DNA of 64,000 nt, from NCBI GenBank assembly GCA_965219165.1, contig CBDCMW010000002.1, forward strand, positions 3,678,419 through 3,742,418, in the 5' to 3' direction. Below are positions 7,856 through 16,445 of this stretch, one piece after another; position 1 is the first letter of the stretch; each line of letters starts with the position of its first letter. A program made the translations under genes and the position numbers. The notes under the pieces are model-generated. The model ran no database searches, was not told the origin of the DNA, and saw only the letters and a program-made list of their open reading frames with translations. Origin of the DNA: Aldehydirespirator sp965219165 (GTDB taxonomy: Bacteria; Actinomycetota; Acidimicrobiia; Acidimicrobiales; Aldehydirespiratoraceae).

Positions 7856-8746
7856 ATGGTGATCCTGCTGGGGGCCCTAGCCGGGCTGGGGCTGCTGCTG
7901 GTGGTTGTGGGTCTCACGCCTCGGCCCGTCCGGGCGACACTCCCGGCCTCCACCGAGCCCGCGGGTCCCGCGGGCGCCGAGGACTCCGGTGCCGTGCAGG
8001 TGGCCACCCGCCGGGCAGCCAGGAGGATCCAGCAGGACCTGCACGCCAAGCCGATGCTCATGCAGGACGCCCGCATGGTGGGCCGCAGCCTCGAGACCCA
8101 CGCCCTGCACAAGATGGCCGGGCTGGTGCTCGGCGCGGCGTTGCTGGCCACCGTCTCGGTCCTCGCCAACACGCTGTTCGGGCTCGGGCTGCCCGTTCCG
8201 CTCATCGTCGCGGTCGCGCTGGTCGGCGGGCTGGGCGGCTGGTGGCTGCCCGACTCGATGCTCAAGACCGCGGCCGAGAAGGAGCGAGTCCTGTTCCAGC
8301 AGGTGACCGAGTCCTGGCTGGAGCTGGTAGCCCAGCTGGTGACGGCCGGCACCGACACGTTCGCGGCACTGGCGAGGGCCGCGTCCTACAGCCAGCAGCC
8401 CGGCTTCGTGGTGATACGCGACGCGCTGCGGGTGTCATCGGCCAGCGGCGAGCCCCCGTGGACGGGGCTGCGCAGGCTGGCCGACGAGCGCAGGCTCCGG
8501 TTCCTCGACCCGTTCTGCTCCGCCCTGGAGCTGGCCGGCACCACGGGCGCAGGCTCCCGCCAGGCGATCCTGGCCCAGGTGGAGGCGGCCCGCTCCAAAG
8601 CGATGCTGGAGGCCGACGCGGCCGCGGCCTCCTCGGGCGAGAAGATGGGCGCGCCCCTGGCGCTGATCGGCGGCGCCTTCATGATCCTGATGGGCTATCC
8701 GCCCCTGGCCGGCATCCTCGACACCTCCACCCTCAGCGGCCTGTAA
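7856..8746 (+). CDS. tadC: TadC-like inner-membrane platform protein
   Basis: 296-aa second T2SF-type platform protein, partner of TadB. ATG 7856 follows a GGAGGAG site overlapping the tadB end; an earlier in-frame start lies inside tadB. N-terminal helix VILLGALAGLGLLLVVVGL, two helices around residues 85-125 and a C-terminal helix (APLALIGGAFMILMGYPPLA). The central domain contains ESWLELVAQLVTAGTDTFAALARAA and CSALELAGTTGAGSRQAIL. Last gene before the promoter of the pilin group. Confidence 0.83.
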   Translation: MVILLGALAGLGLLLVVVGLTPRPVRATLPASTEPAGPAGAEDSGAVQVATRRAARRIQQDLHAKPMLMQDARMVGRSLETHALHKMAGLVLGAALLATVSVLANTLFGLGLPVPLIVAVALVGGLGGWWLPDSMLKTAAEKERVLFQQVTESWLELVAQLVTAGTDTFAALARAASYSQQPGFVVIRDALRVSSASGEPPWTGLRRLADERRLRFLDPFCSALELAGTTGAGSRQAILAQVEAARSKAMLEADAAAASSGEKMGAPLALIGGAFMILMGYPPLAGILDTSTLSGL

Positions 8747-8948
8747 GGCGACGAGCACCGGAGCGGTCGGGCGCATGGCGCCGACCAGATCCCGCCCGCC
8801 CCGATGCGAGCGACATCGCCGGTTGTCGCGGTCCACAATTACATCTAGAGAATGGTTTATATGTAGAGAATGGTTGCAGTGCGAGACATTCATGTGTATG
8901 TTCTCCCCGCCTAAGTCCTAAAAGACCCCCAAGAGAGGAACGTAAGCC
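8747..8948 (+). promoter_or_regulatory. Pilin-group promoter region with 12-bp direct repeat
   Basis: The 202-base gap between tadC and the pilin gene turns AT-rich at 8835-8895. TAGAGAATGGTT occurs twice, at 8846-8857 and 8864-8875, with an 18-base period. Such spacing could present two copies to one side of a regulator dimer. AGAGAGGAA at 8931-8939 is a good ribosome binding site for the GTG at 8949. The pilin group may thus be expressed separately from the assembly genes. Confidence 0.5.
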
Positions 8949-9266
8949 GTGCTAAGCGTTGCTGCGCTCGTCATAGTCGTACCACTTATAGCTGGAACTG
9001 CATTTCTGGCTCTGCGAGGCAGGTTCACCGGTCTCGCAGCCGACCGGCGCGGCATCGCGCTTCAGACCGTGATCGTGATCGTGGTGCTGCTGGCCATCGC
9101 CGGCGCCGTAGCAGGAGTCCTGATGGCACGCGGCAACCAAGCAGTCACAGAGTTGAAGCGGACGGATATCACAACTGACTGGGCCCAGTTTACTACCCAG
9201 GAGTTCTGTGAGGCGGCGGGAGGCGATTGGACACCTGGCGGCGCTCCTAACGCCTGCGCCCCCTAG
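8949..9266 (+). CDS. Putative Flp/type IV-like pilin
   Basis: 105-aa small membrane protein with GTG start 8949 behind AGAGAGGAA. A first hydrophobic stretch (residues 1-22) is followed by DRRGIALQTVIVIVVLLAIA, a charged-Gly motif plus hydrophobic helix, which looks like a prepilin cleavage site and assembly helix. The C-terminus is short, polar and has two Cys (FCEAAGG and NACAP). A Glu at position 5 after the Gly is absent. Position in the Tad locus and its own promoter support a structural pilin. Strong homology was not recognised, so which of the four small proteins is the main pilin remains open. Confidence 0.6.
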   Translation: MLSVAALVIVVPLIAGTAFLALRGRFTGLAADRRGIALQTVIVIVVLLAIAGAVAGVLMARGNQAVTELKRTDITTDWAQFTTQEFCEAAGGDWTPGGAPNACAP

Positions 9267-9404
9267 CAGGTCCTTGTCGATCGCTGCAGGGCAACTCGGC
9301 GGCGCGCCACCGGTGTGTCGGAGGTCACAGACGTCGGTCTCCGGCAGAGTGTCGGGTTCGGAGGCATCCTCAGTAAGTCATCGTCATGGCGTTGCCGCGA
9401 CGCT

Positions 9405-9878
9405 ATGTGGACTGATGGTCTAAGACGGCACGACCAGCGGGGCGAGGCACTGCCGGTTGCCATCCTGTTCATCGGGGTGTTCTTCACCATCCTTATCGGC
9501 GTCCATGTGGTGCTCATCTCCATGGCCCGCACGGCGGTGCAGGCCGCCGCCGATTCGGCGGTGGCCGCCGCTCAGGCAGCCGGGCCGGGGAACGCCGAAT
9601 GCGACGGCGATCCCGGCACCACTGAGACCGCACGAGTCTGCGAGGGCGTCCTCGCGGCGCGCATCGCCATGGCCGCCTCGGCCGGCACCGTAGTCGAGGG
9701 CCGACCTCCCGCCGTGGTGGTCGAGCCGGAGCGGGGCGTTGTCAGGGTGGTGGTCATCGGGGGGACCATCTCGCCCGTGCTGGGAGTCCTGGAGCTCGCG
9801 GGGCTGGCCTGCGGCCCCCTCGACGACGTCCCGGCCTCAGAGCTCACCGCTGACTCCGGTGACCTATGGCGATGCTGA
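9405..9878 (+). CDS. TadE/TadG-like pseudopilin
   Basis: 157 aa from ATG 9405; the frame is open to a GTG at 9315. The N-terminus reads RRHDQRGEALPVAILFIGVF, i.e. DQRG followed by a hydrophobic helix with early Glu, as in TadE-like minor pilins. The rest is an Ala-rich helix (ARTAVQAAADSAVAAAQAAG) and an extracytoplasmic domain with Cys pairs, typical of TadE/G-like proteins. Its end overlaps the next gene by 13 bases, indicating an operon. Confidence 0.65.
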   Translation: MWTDGLRRHDQRGEALPVAILFIGVFFTILIGVHVVLISMARTAVQAAADSAVAAAQAAGPGNAECDGDPGTTETARVCEGVLAARIAMAASAGTVVEGRPPAVVVEPERGVVRVVVIGGTISPVLGVLELAGLACGPLDDVPASELTADSGDLWRC

Positions 9879-10387
9879 CCGGCGGCGACCGGTGCCTGCG
9901 GCGCGACCAGTCCGGCTCGGGAACCGCTATCGGCGTGGCCATCATCTTCCCGATGCTGATGCTCGTGATCGTGTCGCTGCAGATGCTGTCGGATTCGGCC
10001 CGAATCGAGCAGGGCATCCAGGCCGCCGCCAACCGCGCCGCCCGCACCGCCTCGCTGTGCTGCCACCGCACCGGCGGCCCCGACGGTGCCGAGCAGGTGG
10101 CACAGGCCAGCCTGCGCGCCGCCGAGGGCGCCAACGTCCACAACCGCATCCTGTGCAACAACGACTTCGTGGGCAGCAGCGAAGTCGTCTTCATAGACGT
10201 CAGCGGCGACCGCGTCCCCAACGACGGTCACACGGCTGTGCCGCCGGGCGGGACCGTGGCCGTGTTCGTCACCTGCCGAATCCCGCCGCGGGTGCTGGGA
10301 GGATACGGTTTCGCCGCCTTCACCGCCGAGCGCACGGCGATGGGGGTCGCGACCGTGGACCCGTACCGCTACCGGTCGGGCGCATGA
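9866..10387 (+). CDS. TadE-like pseudopilin
   Basis: 173-aa protein starting at ATG 9866 inside the end of the previous gene. N-terminus LRRDQSGSGTAIGVAIIFPM shows the same Asp-Gln-x-Gly motif before a hydrophobic helix. This is followed by SARIEQGIQAAANRAARTAS, the Ala-rich helix typical of TadE. The C-terminal domain is beta-rich with several Cys. The stop overlaps the next start as ATGA (10384-10387). Confidence 0.68.
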   Translation: MAMLTGGDRCLRRDQSGSGTAIGVAIIFPMLMLVIVSLQMLSDSARIEQGIQAAANRAARTASLCCHRTGGPDGAEQVAQASLRAAEGANVHNRILCNNDFVGSSEVVFIDVSGDRVPNDGHTAVPPGGTVAVFVTCRIPPRVLGGYGFAAFTAERTAMGVATVDPYRYRSGA

Positions 10388-10884
10388 CGGGCCCCGCCGC
10401 CGAACCCGGTGCCCGAGCGCAGCACCTCCAGCGGCGAGCCGGCGACCAGCGGGGCGACTACGCCATTTTCATCGCCGTCATCGCCTCGGCCCTGCTGCTG
10501 TTCGGCGGCATCGCCTACGACGCGCCCCGCCTCATCGCGGCCCGCCAGGACGCCCTGCACGCCGCCAACGAGGCTGCCCGGGTGGCGGCCATCACGGTCG
10601 CCAGCGGCGGCACCCTGGCGCAGGCCCAGAAGGCCGCGGAGGAGCGCATGGCGCGAACCCAACTCATCTACGGCGAAGAGATACACGTTTTGTACATGGA
10701 CTGCGTAGCCAGCCGGGTGCAGGTCACGGTGCTGACCGGCTACAGGTACCGGTCGGCGATCGGGGCGGTGAGACCGCACCAGCCCATCGCGGCCGTGGGC
10801 GCGGCCGAGGCCCGCCTGGTGCTGCCCAGCGACGAGACGAGCACCCTGCACTACCTGGGGGAGTGCCCGCTAAGCCCGAATTAG
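10384..10884 (+). CDS. TadG/TadE-like pseudopilin
   Basis: 166-aa last member of the pilin group, coupled by ATGA to the preceding gene. RRAGDQRGDYAIFIAVIASA again shows DQRG before a hydrophobic helix, and ALHAANEAARVAAITVASGG matches the helix after the pseudopilin anchor. The remainder is a short soluble domain. Together with the two previous genes it probably forms the minor-pilin set of the Tad machine. Confidence 0.66.
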   Translation: MTGPAAEPGARAQHLQRRAGDQRGDYAIFIAVIASALLLFGGIAYDAPRLIAARQDALHAANEAARVAAITVASGGTLAQAQKAAEERMARTQLIYGEEIHVLYMDCVASRVQVTVLTGYRYRSAIGAVRPHQPIAAVGAAEARLVLPSDETSTLHYLGECPLSPN

Positions 10885-11016
10885 CCCGCGTCGGCGACGC
10901 CCGCGCATCAATCCAGGCGATGAAGCGGTCAACAGGAGATCACCGGACCAGCCCAGCGCAACTTCATATGAGAAAAAGCACATTCTAGATGTTGAATATG
11001 TAGCTCGTCCTGTAGA

Positions 11017-13716
11017 GTGCCCGCTTGTGCCCATCCTCCCCTGTGCGCTCGGCAAGAGGCGATCAAGCCCGCCCACGAGCCTCCATCTCGCAGATCAGCA
11101 TTGAGACACTCACCCGTAACGGTCTCCCGGCATGCGCTCGCCATCGTTGTGCTCGTCGGTGTCCCGGGGGCGGTCATTTTGCTGCTCGGCACCCCGGAAC
11201 TGGCCCTGCCCTCGGCATGGACCGACGCACGCGCCCGAATCAATGACGGGACGCTGCCTGCCGGATACGTCGTGGACGTCGTCACGGGGGTCCTGCTGGT
11301 CGCATGGATCGCCAGCCTGTGGTTCCTGTTGTCGGGCCTGTTCAACCGCGGCAGCAGCCCGAGCGACGAGGCAGCCGCTTCTGACGCGGGCGACGCCGAC
11401 GAGGAGCTCTGGTGGCACCAGGGCTCTCCGATATTCGACGAGCAGTTCAGCGACGAATACCCGCGAGTGGTCGTGCCGCCCGACGACACGACCCCCGACG
11501 ACACGACCCCCGACGACACGGCCCCCGACGAGGAGGGGCAGGACACCCCTTGGACGATGGGCGTGACAGAAACTGAACACAGCGACGCCCCGATCGGGCT
11601 GCTACCACCGGACGACCTGCTTGAAGACGACCTGCTTGAAGACATGGTCTCCGACGCTGAGATCGTCGGCAATCGCGGCGGCGCGCCATCCGATGATCCT
11701 CCGATGATCGTTCCGGTGCGGGCCTACTACTTCAGCCGGGCCGAGGACACGCTGCGCAGCATCTCGGCGCAGTTTCTGCACACACCGAAGCGCTGGCGGG
11801 AGCTCCAGTCGCTCAACACGGCCAGCCCCGGAGTCGCCGCCGTGGGGCCCGACAGCCCTCTCCCGGTAGGGACCGCGCTGGCACTGCCGGGCGACCCCCT
11901 GCCTTGGGGCAAGCCCGACCCGGTGTACCTGTGGACCCTCGCCGAGAAGTTCCTGTTCACCGCGTGGGGCCGGGAGCCGACGCCGGAGGAGGTCGTCCCA
12001 TTCTGGAGAGGGCTGACCAGCGGCTCTCAACTCGAGGCCGGGGAATTCGTCAGACCGGAGCATCTGGCCGCGCCGGAGTTCGTGACAAGCGCGATGCCGG
12101 CACCCGATGCCACCGACGAACCCCCGCCCGCGCCAGCACCCGAAGACCTCCCTCCGGTCGAGCCCGCGCCGGCACCCGAAGACCTCCCTCCGGTCGAGCC
12201 CGAGACCCGACCCGCCTACCAATCACCAGTACCCCCACCCCACCAACCACCCCTCGAGCCGGCCGCCTTCCAACCGCCGCCACCGCCGGCGTACGAGTCG
12301 CCCGTACCCCCAACCCACGAACCACCACCGCCGGCGTACGAGTCGCCCGTACCCCCAACCCACGAACCACCACCGCCGGCGTACGAGTCGCCCGTACCCC
12401 CAACCCACGAACCACCACCGCCGGCGTACGAGTCGCCCGTACCCCCAACCCACGAACCACCACCGCCGGCGTACGAGTCGCCCGTACCCCCAACCCACGA
12501 ACCACCAGCGCCGGCGTACGAGTCGCCCGTACCCCCAACCCACGAACCACCCCTCGAGCCAGTCGCCCTCCAGCCGCCCCCACCCCGATACGAGTCTCCC
12601 GAGGCCCCAACCCACGCACCGCCACCGCCAAGGCCGGGGGTTCCCGATCTCGGACCCATCGAGCCCGAAGTGCCCTATGTGGAGGCCGAGGCGCCGCGCA
12701 TGCCGAGCTTCCTGCCCTCACTCACCGGTGCCGAATCCGCCGCGCCAGCCCCGGAGTCAGAGGTGGTGGCGTCCTCGAGCCGGGGCCTGGCCGGCACCGC
12801 CGTAGGTGACGCCATGATGCTGTGGCAGCTGTCCCGGCTCCGTCGCCGGCGCGACGGAAGGCCGGACGCCGCAGACCCGATGGAAGAGTTGCTCAGGCAG
12901 AGCGCCCGCGTCGACACGCTCAGTTTCATCGAGGTCGCGATGCGCCATCTGCGGGCGGTCACCGTCGAGCGACTGCGAGAGAAGCCCGCCGTGCTGGCCG
13001 TGCGGGTCGGCACCTACGGATTCGAGGTGCTTCTCAACCGTCCGACGCAGGCCCCGGAAGGCTGGCAGACAGCCTCTGGGGGCTACGTATTGGAGCTGCC
13101 GCAGGGAGTCACCGTCGAGAACCTCGACGTCACCACCCAGGGCCCCACCCTGTGCCCTGCCCTCGTCCCGGTGGGCGACACCCTGGAGGGCCCCCTGCTG
13201 CTGAACGTCGAGGAGATCGGCTGCCTGATCGTGTCCGGGCCCGGCTCGCCCTCGGTGAACCTGCTCAACGCCGTCGTCGGAACGCTGGGCTCCTCTCCCC
13301 TCGCGGGGGACATTCGCATCATCACCGTCGGGCTCGACACCCCGGCGGGCCTCCCCGGCTGGGAGCGGGTGCACGCCACCAGCTTCGACTCCCCCCAACT
13401 GGAGGAACTCCTCTCCACCGCCCACACCGGCAGCGGCGCATCCCTCGACGTCCTGGTGGTGGGCCCCGGCAACGACCTGCTCATCCAGCGGGCCGGCCAG
13501 GTGGCCACCACCCCCGGATCGCGCCTCGCCCTCGTCGGGGCCACCTCCTCGGTGGCGGCCCGTTGGCCGTGGCGCATCCACGTGGACAAGACCACCACCG
13601 CCGTCGTGCACCCCATCGCCTGCACGATGGCCGCAGCCCAGGCGAGGGCACCTGCAATGTCCCAACTGTTGAGCGAGGCCAACGACCCCTCGCTTCTTGC
13701 TCCCCCGAGGTTCTAG
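11017..13716 (+). CDS. Large membrane protein with LysM-like domain and Pro-rich repeats
   Basis: About 899 aa from GTG 11017; in-frame starts nearer the first helix are possible. Two transmembrane helices (about residues 40-60 and 85-110) are followed by an acidic region with DDTTP repeats. A LysM-like segment follows (about 232-295: RAYYFSRAEDTLRSISAQFL, then WRELQSLNTASPG and PVGTALALPG). Next comes a Pro-rich tract with six 45-bp repeats and a C-terminal globular region of about 290 aa (DAMMLWQLSRLRRRRD onward). Similar LysM/Pro-rich proteins occur beside actinobacterial Tad loci, but the C-terminal domain is not one I recognise. Its TAG is immediately followed by the ATG of the next gene. 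Confidence 0.6.
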   Translation: MPACAHPPLCARQEAIKPAHEPPSRRSALRHSPVTVSRHALAIVVLVGVPGAVILLLGTPELALPSAWTDARARINDGTLPAGYVVDVVTGVLLVAWIASLWFLLSGLFNRGSSPSDEAAASDAGDADEELWWHQGSPIFDEQFSDEYPRVVVPPDDTTPDDTTPDDTAPDEEGQDTPWTMGVTETEHSDAPIGLLPPDDLLEDDLLEDMVSDAEIVGNRGGAPSDDPPMIVPVRAYYFSRAEDTLRSISAQFLHTPKRWRELQSLNTASPGVAAVGPDSPLPVGTALALPGDPLPWGKPDPVYLWTLAEKFLFTAWGREPTPEEVVPFWRGLTSGSQLEAGEFVRPEHLAAPEFVTSAMPAPDATDEPPPAPAPEDLPPVEPAPAPEDLPPVEPETRPAYQSPVPPPHQPPLEPAAFQPPPPPAYESPVPPTHEPPPPAYESPVPPTHEPPPPAYESPVPPTHEPPPPAYESPVPPTHEPPPPAYESPVPPTHEPPAPAYESPVPPTHEPPLEPVALQPPPPRYESPEAPTHAPPPPRPGVPDLGPIEPEVPYVEAEAPRMPSFLPSLTGAESAAPAPESEVVASSSRGLAGTAVGDAMMLWQLSRLRRRRDGRPDAADPMEELLRQSARVDTLSFIEVAMRHLRAVTVERLREKPAVLAVRVGTYGFEVLLNRPTQAPEGWQTASGGYVLELPQGVTVENLDVTTQGPTLCPALVPVGDTLEGPLLLNVEEIGCLIVSGPGSPSVNLLNAVVGTLGSSPLAGDIRIITVGLDTPAGLPGWERVHATSFDSPQLEELLSTAHTGSGASLDVLVVGPGNDLLIQRAGQVATTPGSRLALVGATSSVAARWPWRIHVDKTTTAVVHPIACTMAAAQARAPAMSQLLSEANDPSLLAPPRF
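12280..12549 (+). repeat. Six 45-bp direct repeats (Pro-rich)
   Basis: Units start at 12280, 12325, 12370, 12415, 12460 and 12505. Each encodes PPPPAYESPVPPTHE or a one-residue variant. The copies are almost identical at the DNA level, so the array is young or kept uniform. The period keeps the frame. Confidence 0.9.
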
Positions 13717-15342
13717 ATGAGACCTGCTCCAGCCTCCCCCACGCCGGCTCGCGTGTCGGCGCGCCCCCGGATCCTCAAGTCGTCCCGAAGATGGGCCTTT
13801 GCGCTGAGCGGAGCCCTCACCGCACTCTGCCTCACCGCGGCCGCCTGCGGCGGAGGCGACAGCGGCAGCACGTCCGAGACCCAGACGGCAGGCTCCGAGG
13901 CCGTGTCGGCGGAGCCGGGCCCCTCCAGCGACTTCATGGCCACCAGGCCCGGCGTCGGCATCGCCGCCGCGGCCGGCAACCCCCAGGCGATCCGGGGCGA
14001 CAACCCCTGCGAACAGCCTGGAGCAGCCTCCGACCCCATCATCATCTCCTACATAGGCGCCAACCTGGCCGACCTGGACGACGTGGGACTCGAGGCGATC
14101 GTCGTGGAGGAGCCCGGCCTCATCATCGACGCCTACGTGAACGAGGTGAACTTCAACGGCGGGATCAACGGCCGCTGCGTCGAGTTCGTCCCCCAGCTCT
14201 GGAGCCTGGCCGACCCCGCGGGCAGCTTCACCCAGATCTGCACCGACCTGCCGCCCCAGCAGCCGGTGTTCTACTTCACGCTCAGGCTCTACGACGCGAC
14301 CACCCAGTGCCTAACCATCGGCGCACAGATCCCCGCCATAGGTCTCTACGCCTCCACCCCGGCGGCGACCTTCGCCCAGACCGGCGACCGGCTCTACATC
14401 GACGACGGCACGGTGGAGCAAATCCTCTCGGCCAGCCTCGACGTGGCTCTGTCATCGAATGTCATCAACACGAGCGATAGCGTGGGCCTGCTGCACGGCA
14501 GCGGCTCCAGCGCCGGAATGGACATATCGGAGTCCCGAGCCATCATCGACAACTTCGGGCTCGACACCGTGGCCGCCTTGGACATTCCCGTGGAGTACGG
14601 GGATTTGCAGCTTCTGCTCGCAGAGAAACGCGTGCGCCTGCTGGAGGTCGACCTGACTGACGACGAACAGGCCGAAGCGCAACGCAACCTTGCCGCCCTA
14701 CCACCCGAGTTGGCCGATCTGTTCAGCCAGATGGAACAATTCTACCTCGACGCCGCCAATCGCTTCAAGGATGCGGGAGTGACCGCGGTGGCGGCCACCG
14801 CGGACTGGTCCGACGTGCGCCGCATGATACGGGCCGCGGAGCTGGTCGACTGGGTCCCGACATGGGTCGCCAACGACATCCAGCCCGCGACGATCGTTCT
14901 GGCCGACGTCCCCAAGAGACAGGCCAAGAACCTGATCTTGGTCAGCTCGCGGAGAGCCGCCGGAGACGAGGTCCCCGCACTCGACCAGGGATGCATCACC
15001 CTGCGCAATACCGCCTCGGATGCGCCCCCGTTCGCCCACCGGCGCCACACCGACGCCTGGACGCTCATCACCGCCACCTGCGACTACCTAGACGTGGCCT
15101 TCAGCGCCATGACAAGGGTGCAGGGCGAGATCACTGCAGACACATTCGTCGAGGCGCTCAAGAACACACAGTACGAAACCCAGTACGGAGGTCTTATCAC
15201 GTTCTCGTCCGCCGATCTCACCGGCGCCGAGCGCTTCAGGGTGTTGCAGGCCGACCCCGAGTGCGTCCTGAACTTCTGGGGATGCATGCGCTCCACCACC
15301 GACTGGCTCCTGCCGGCCAACACGGTCGGCGCGAGCGGCTAG
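13717..15342 (+). CDS. Substrate-binding lipoprotein, type 1 periplasmic-binding fold
   Basis: 541-aa secreted lipoprotein. The signal peptide (about residues 25-46) ends in a lipobox LTAAACGGG. The mature part resembles branched-chain-amino-acid-type binding proteins: DPIIISYIGANLADLDDVGL, IDAYVNEVNFNGGINGRCVE (the INAxGGINGR-like signature) and later KDAGVTAVAATADWSDVRRM. It directly follows the LysM-like gene (stop and start are adjacent) and precedes a second, unrelated binding lipoprotein by 15 bases. No LivH/LivM permease is nearby, so it may be a second receptor or a sensor component rather than a classical transporter subunit. Substrate unknown. Confidence 0.72.
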   Translation: MRPAPASPTPARVSARPRILKSSRRWAFALSGALTALCLTAAACGGGDSGSTSETQTAGSEAVSAEPGPSSDFMATRPGVGIAAAAGNPQAIRGDNPCEQPGAASDPIIISYIGANLADLDDVGLEAIVVEEPGLIIDAYVNEVNFNGGINGRCVEFVPQLWSLADPAGSFTQICTDLPPQQPVFYFTLRLYDATTQCLTIGAQIPAIGLYASTPAATFAQTGDRLYIDDGTVEQILSASLDVALSSNVINTSDSVGLLHGSGSSAGMDISESRAIIDNFGLDTVAALDIPVEYGDLQLLLAEKRVRLLEVDLTDDEQAEAQRNLAALPPELADLFSQMEQFYLDAANRFKDAGVTAVAATADWSDVRRMIRAAELVDWVPTWVANDIQPATIVLADVPKRQAKNLILVSSRRAAGDEVPALDQGCITLRNTASDAPPFAHRRHTDAWTLITATCDYLDVAFSAMTRVQGEITADTFVEALKNTQYETQYGGLITFSSADLTGAERFRVLQADPECVLNFWGCMRSTTDWLLPANTVGASG

Positions 15343-15357
15343 CGGAGCAGGCACCCG

Positions 15358-16431
15358 ATGGCCGGCCGTCGCGCACTGCGAGCCCTGGGAGCGCTTCTGG
15401 TTGGCGCGGCCCTGGTGGCGGCATCCTGCGGCAGCACCACGGTGGCCCCCTTGGCGGACGCGCCAGCACAGGAAGCGGGCAGCCACCAGTCCGAGCCGGC
15501 GCGCATCCGCCTCGCGCTGGCTCCGGATCCTGTCTGGGAGTGGCTGAAGGATTCCGGCACCGTCGCCAAGTGGGAGACGACCCACAACATCAAGATCGAG
15601 GCCAGCAGCCCCTTCGACCAGTTCTCCGCCTTCGCCGGAGGCCACGCCGATGTGGTTGTGATCAACGCCCTCGAAGTGCCGCAGTTCGTGGAGCAGTCCG
15701 ACCGCGAGCCCGTCGTAGTCGGCCGGTTCACCACCGACCGCAGCTTCTTGGCCGTGAGGCGCACCTCCAGAGCCGAAACCCTCGACGACCTCGTCGAGGC
15801 CAGGATCACCGTCGACAGCGCGCTGGGCTCCGCCCTGCTGTGGGGCATCATCGCCGACGCCCTGCACGACCTGGAGTTCCGGGTGGACAGTCCCGACTTC
15901 GACCTAGTGGTGGTGGAATCCGCGAGCGTCGCCGACCTGGTGATGCGAGGCGATGTGGAAGCGTGCATCTGCCTGCCCGACTTCAGCGTCTCGCATTTAG
16001 CCGACGGCCGGCTGCGCCCGCTGTACGGCGGCAAGTCGGCGGCAGAGATCTACGCCGACGACGTGATGGGAGAACCTGAGGCGCTGCCCGTCGCGGACGC
16101 CTTCATCGTGGACGAGCAATGGCTCGCCCAGAACCGCGACGCGGTGGCGGCTCTGCTGGGGCTGTGGGACGTGGGCCTGCAGAACTGGGCGTCACAGAAG
16201 GAGCAGCTCATCGCCAACTATCCGCACCTCCTCTCAGTGCAGACCGACGAGGAGATCGCGTGGATGACCGACTATGTGGAAGCACACGATTGGGTGCTGC
16301 CATCGGTCTATCTGACGCAGGATGATTCAGGAATACAGACCGGCATCTTCGCCCGGATGCAAAGCCTCGGGCTGGTTCCGGACGACGCCCGCCAACCCGG
16401 GTTGGACCTGTCCTTCTCGATGGCTTCCTAG
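15358..16431 (+). CDS. ABC transporter substrate-binding lipoprotein (SsuA/NMT1-like)
   Basis: 357-aa lipoprotein with lipobox LVAASCGS near residue 24. Motifs fit the nitrate/sulfonate/taurine/thiamine-precursor class: GTVAKWETTHNIKIEASSPF, FAGGHADVVVINALEVPQFV, and a C-terminal segment on residence at the membrane (QNWASQKEQLIANYPHLLSV). It is followed by two SsuC-like permeases and a SsuB-like ATPase, forming a complete importer. The substrate cannot be told from sequence. Confidence 0.8.
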   Translation: MAGRRALRALGALLVGAALVAASCGSTTVAPLADAPAQEAGSHQSEPARIRLALAPDPVWEWLKDSGTVAKWETTHNIKIEASSPFDQFSAFAGGHADVVVINALEVPQFVEQSDREPVVVGRFTTDRSFLAVRRTSRAETLDDLVEARITVDSALGSALLWGIIADALHDLEFRVDSPDFDLVVVESASVADLVMRGDVEACICLPDFSVSHLADGRLRPLYGGKSAAEIYADDVMGEPEALPVADAFIVDEQWLAQNRDAVAALLGLWDVGLQNWASQKEQLIANYPHLLSVQTDEEIAWMTDYVEAHDWVLPSVYLTQDDSGIQTGIFARMQSLGLVPDDARQPGLDLSFSMAS

Positions 16432-16445
16432 CGAGGACACAGAGC

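Noticed and set aside
2186..10884. Type II secretion or competence pilus instead of Tad
   Set aside because: The presence of CpaB-like, TadZ-like, TadA with paired TadB and TadC, and TadE/G-like proteins, with a short TadV peptidase, fits Tad better. No GspD or ComGC-like gene is seen.
12280..12549. CRISPR-like array
   Set aside because: 45-bp units are contiguous, in frame and encode a Pro-rich linker.
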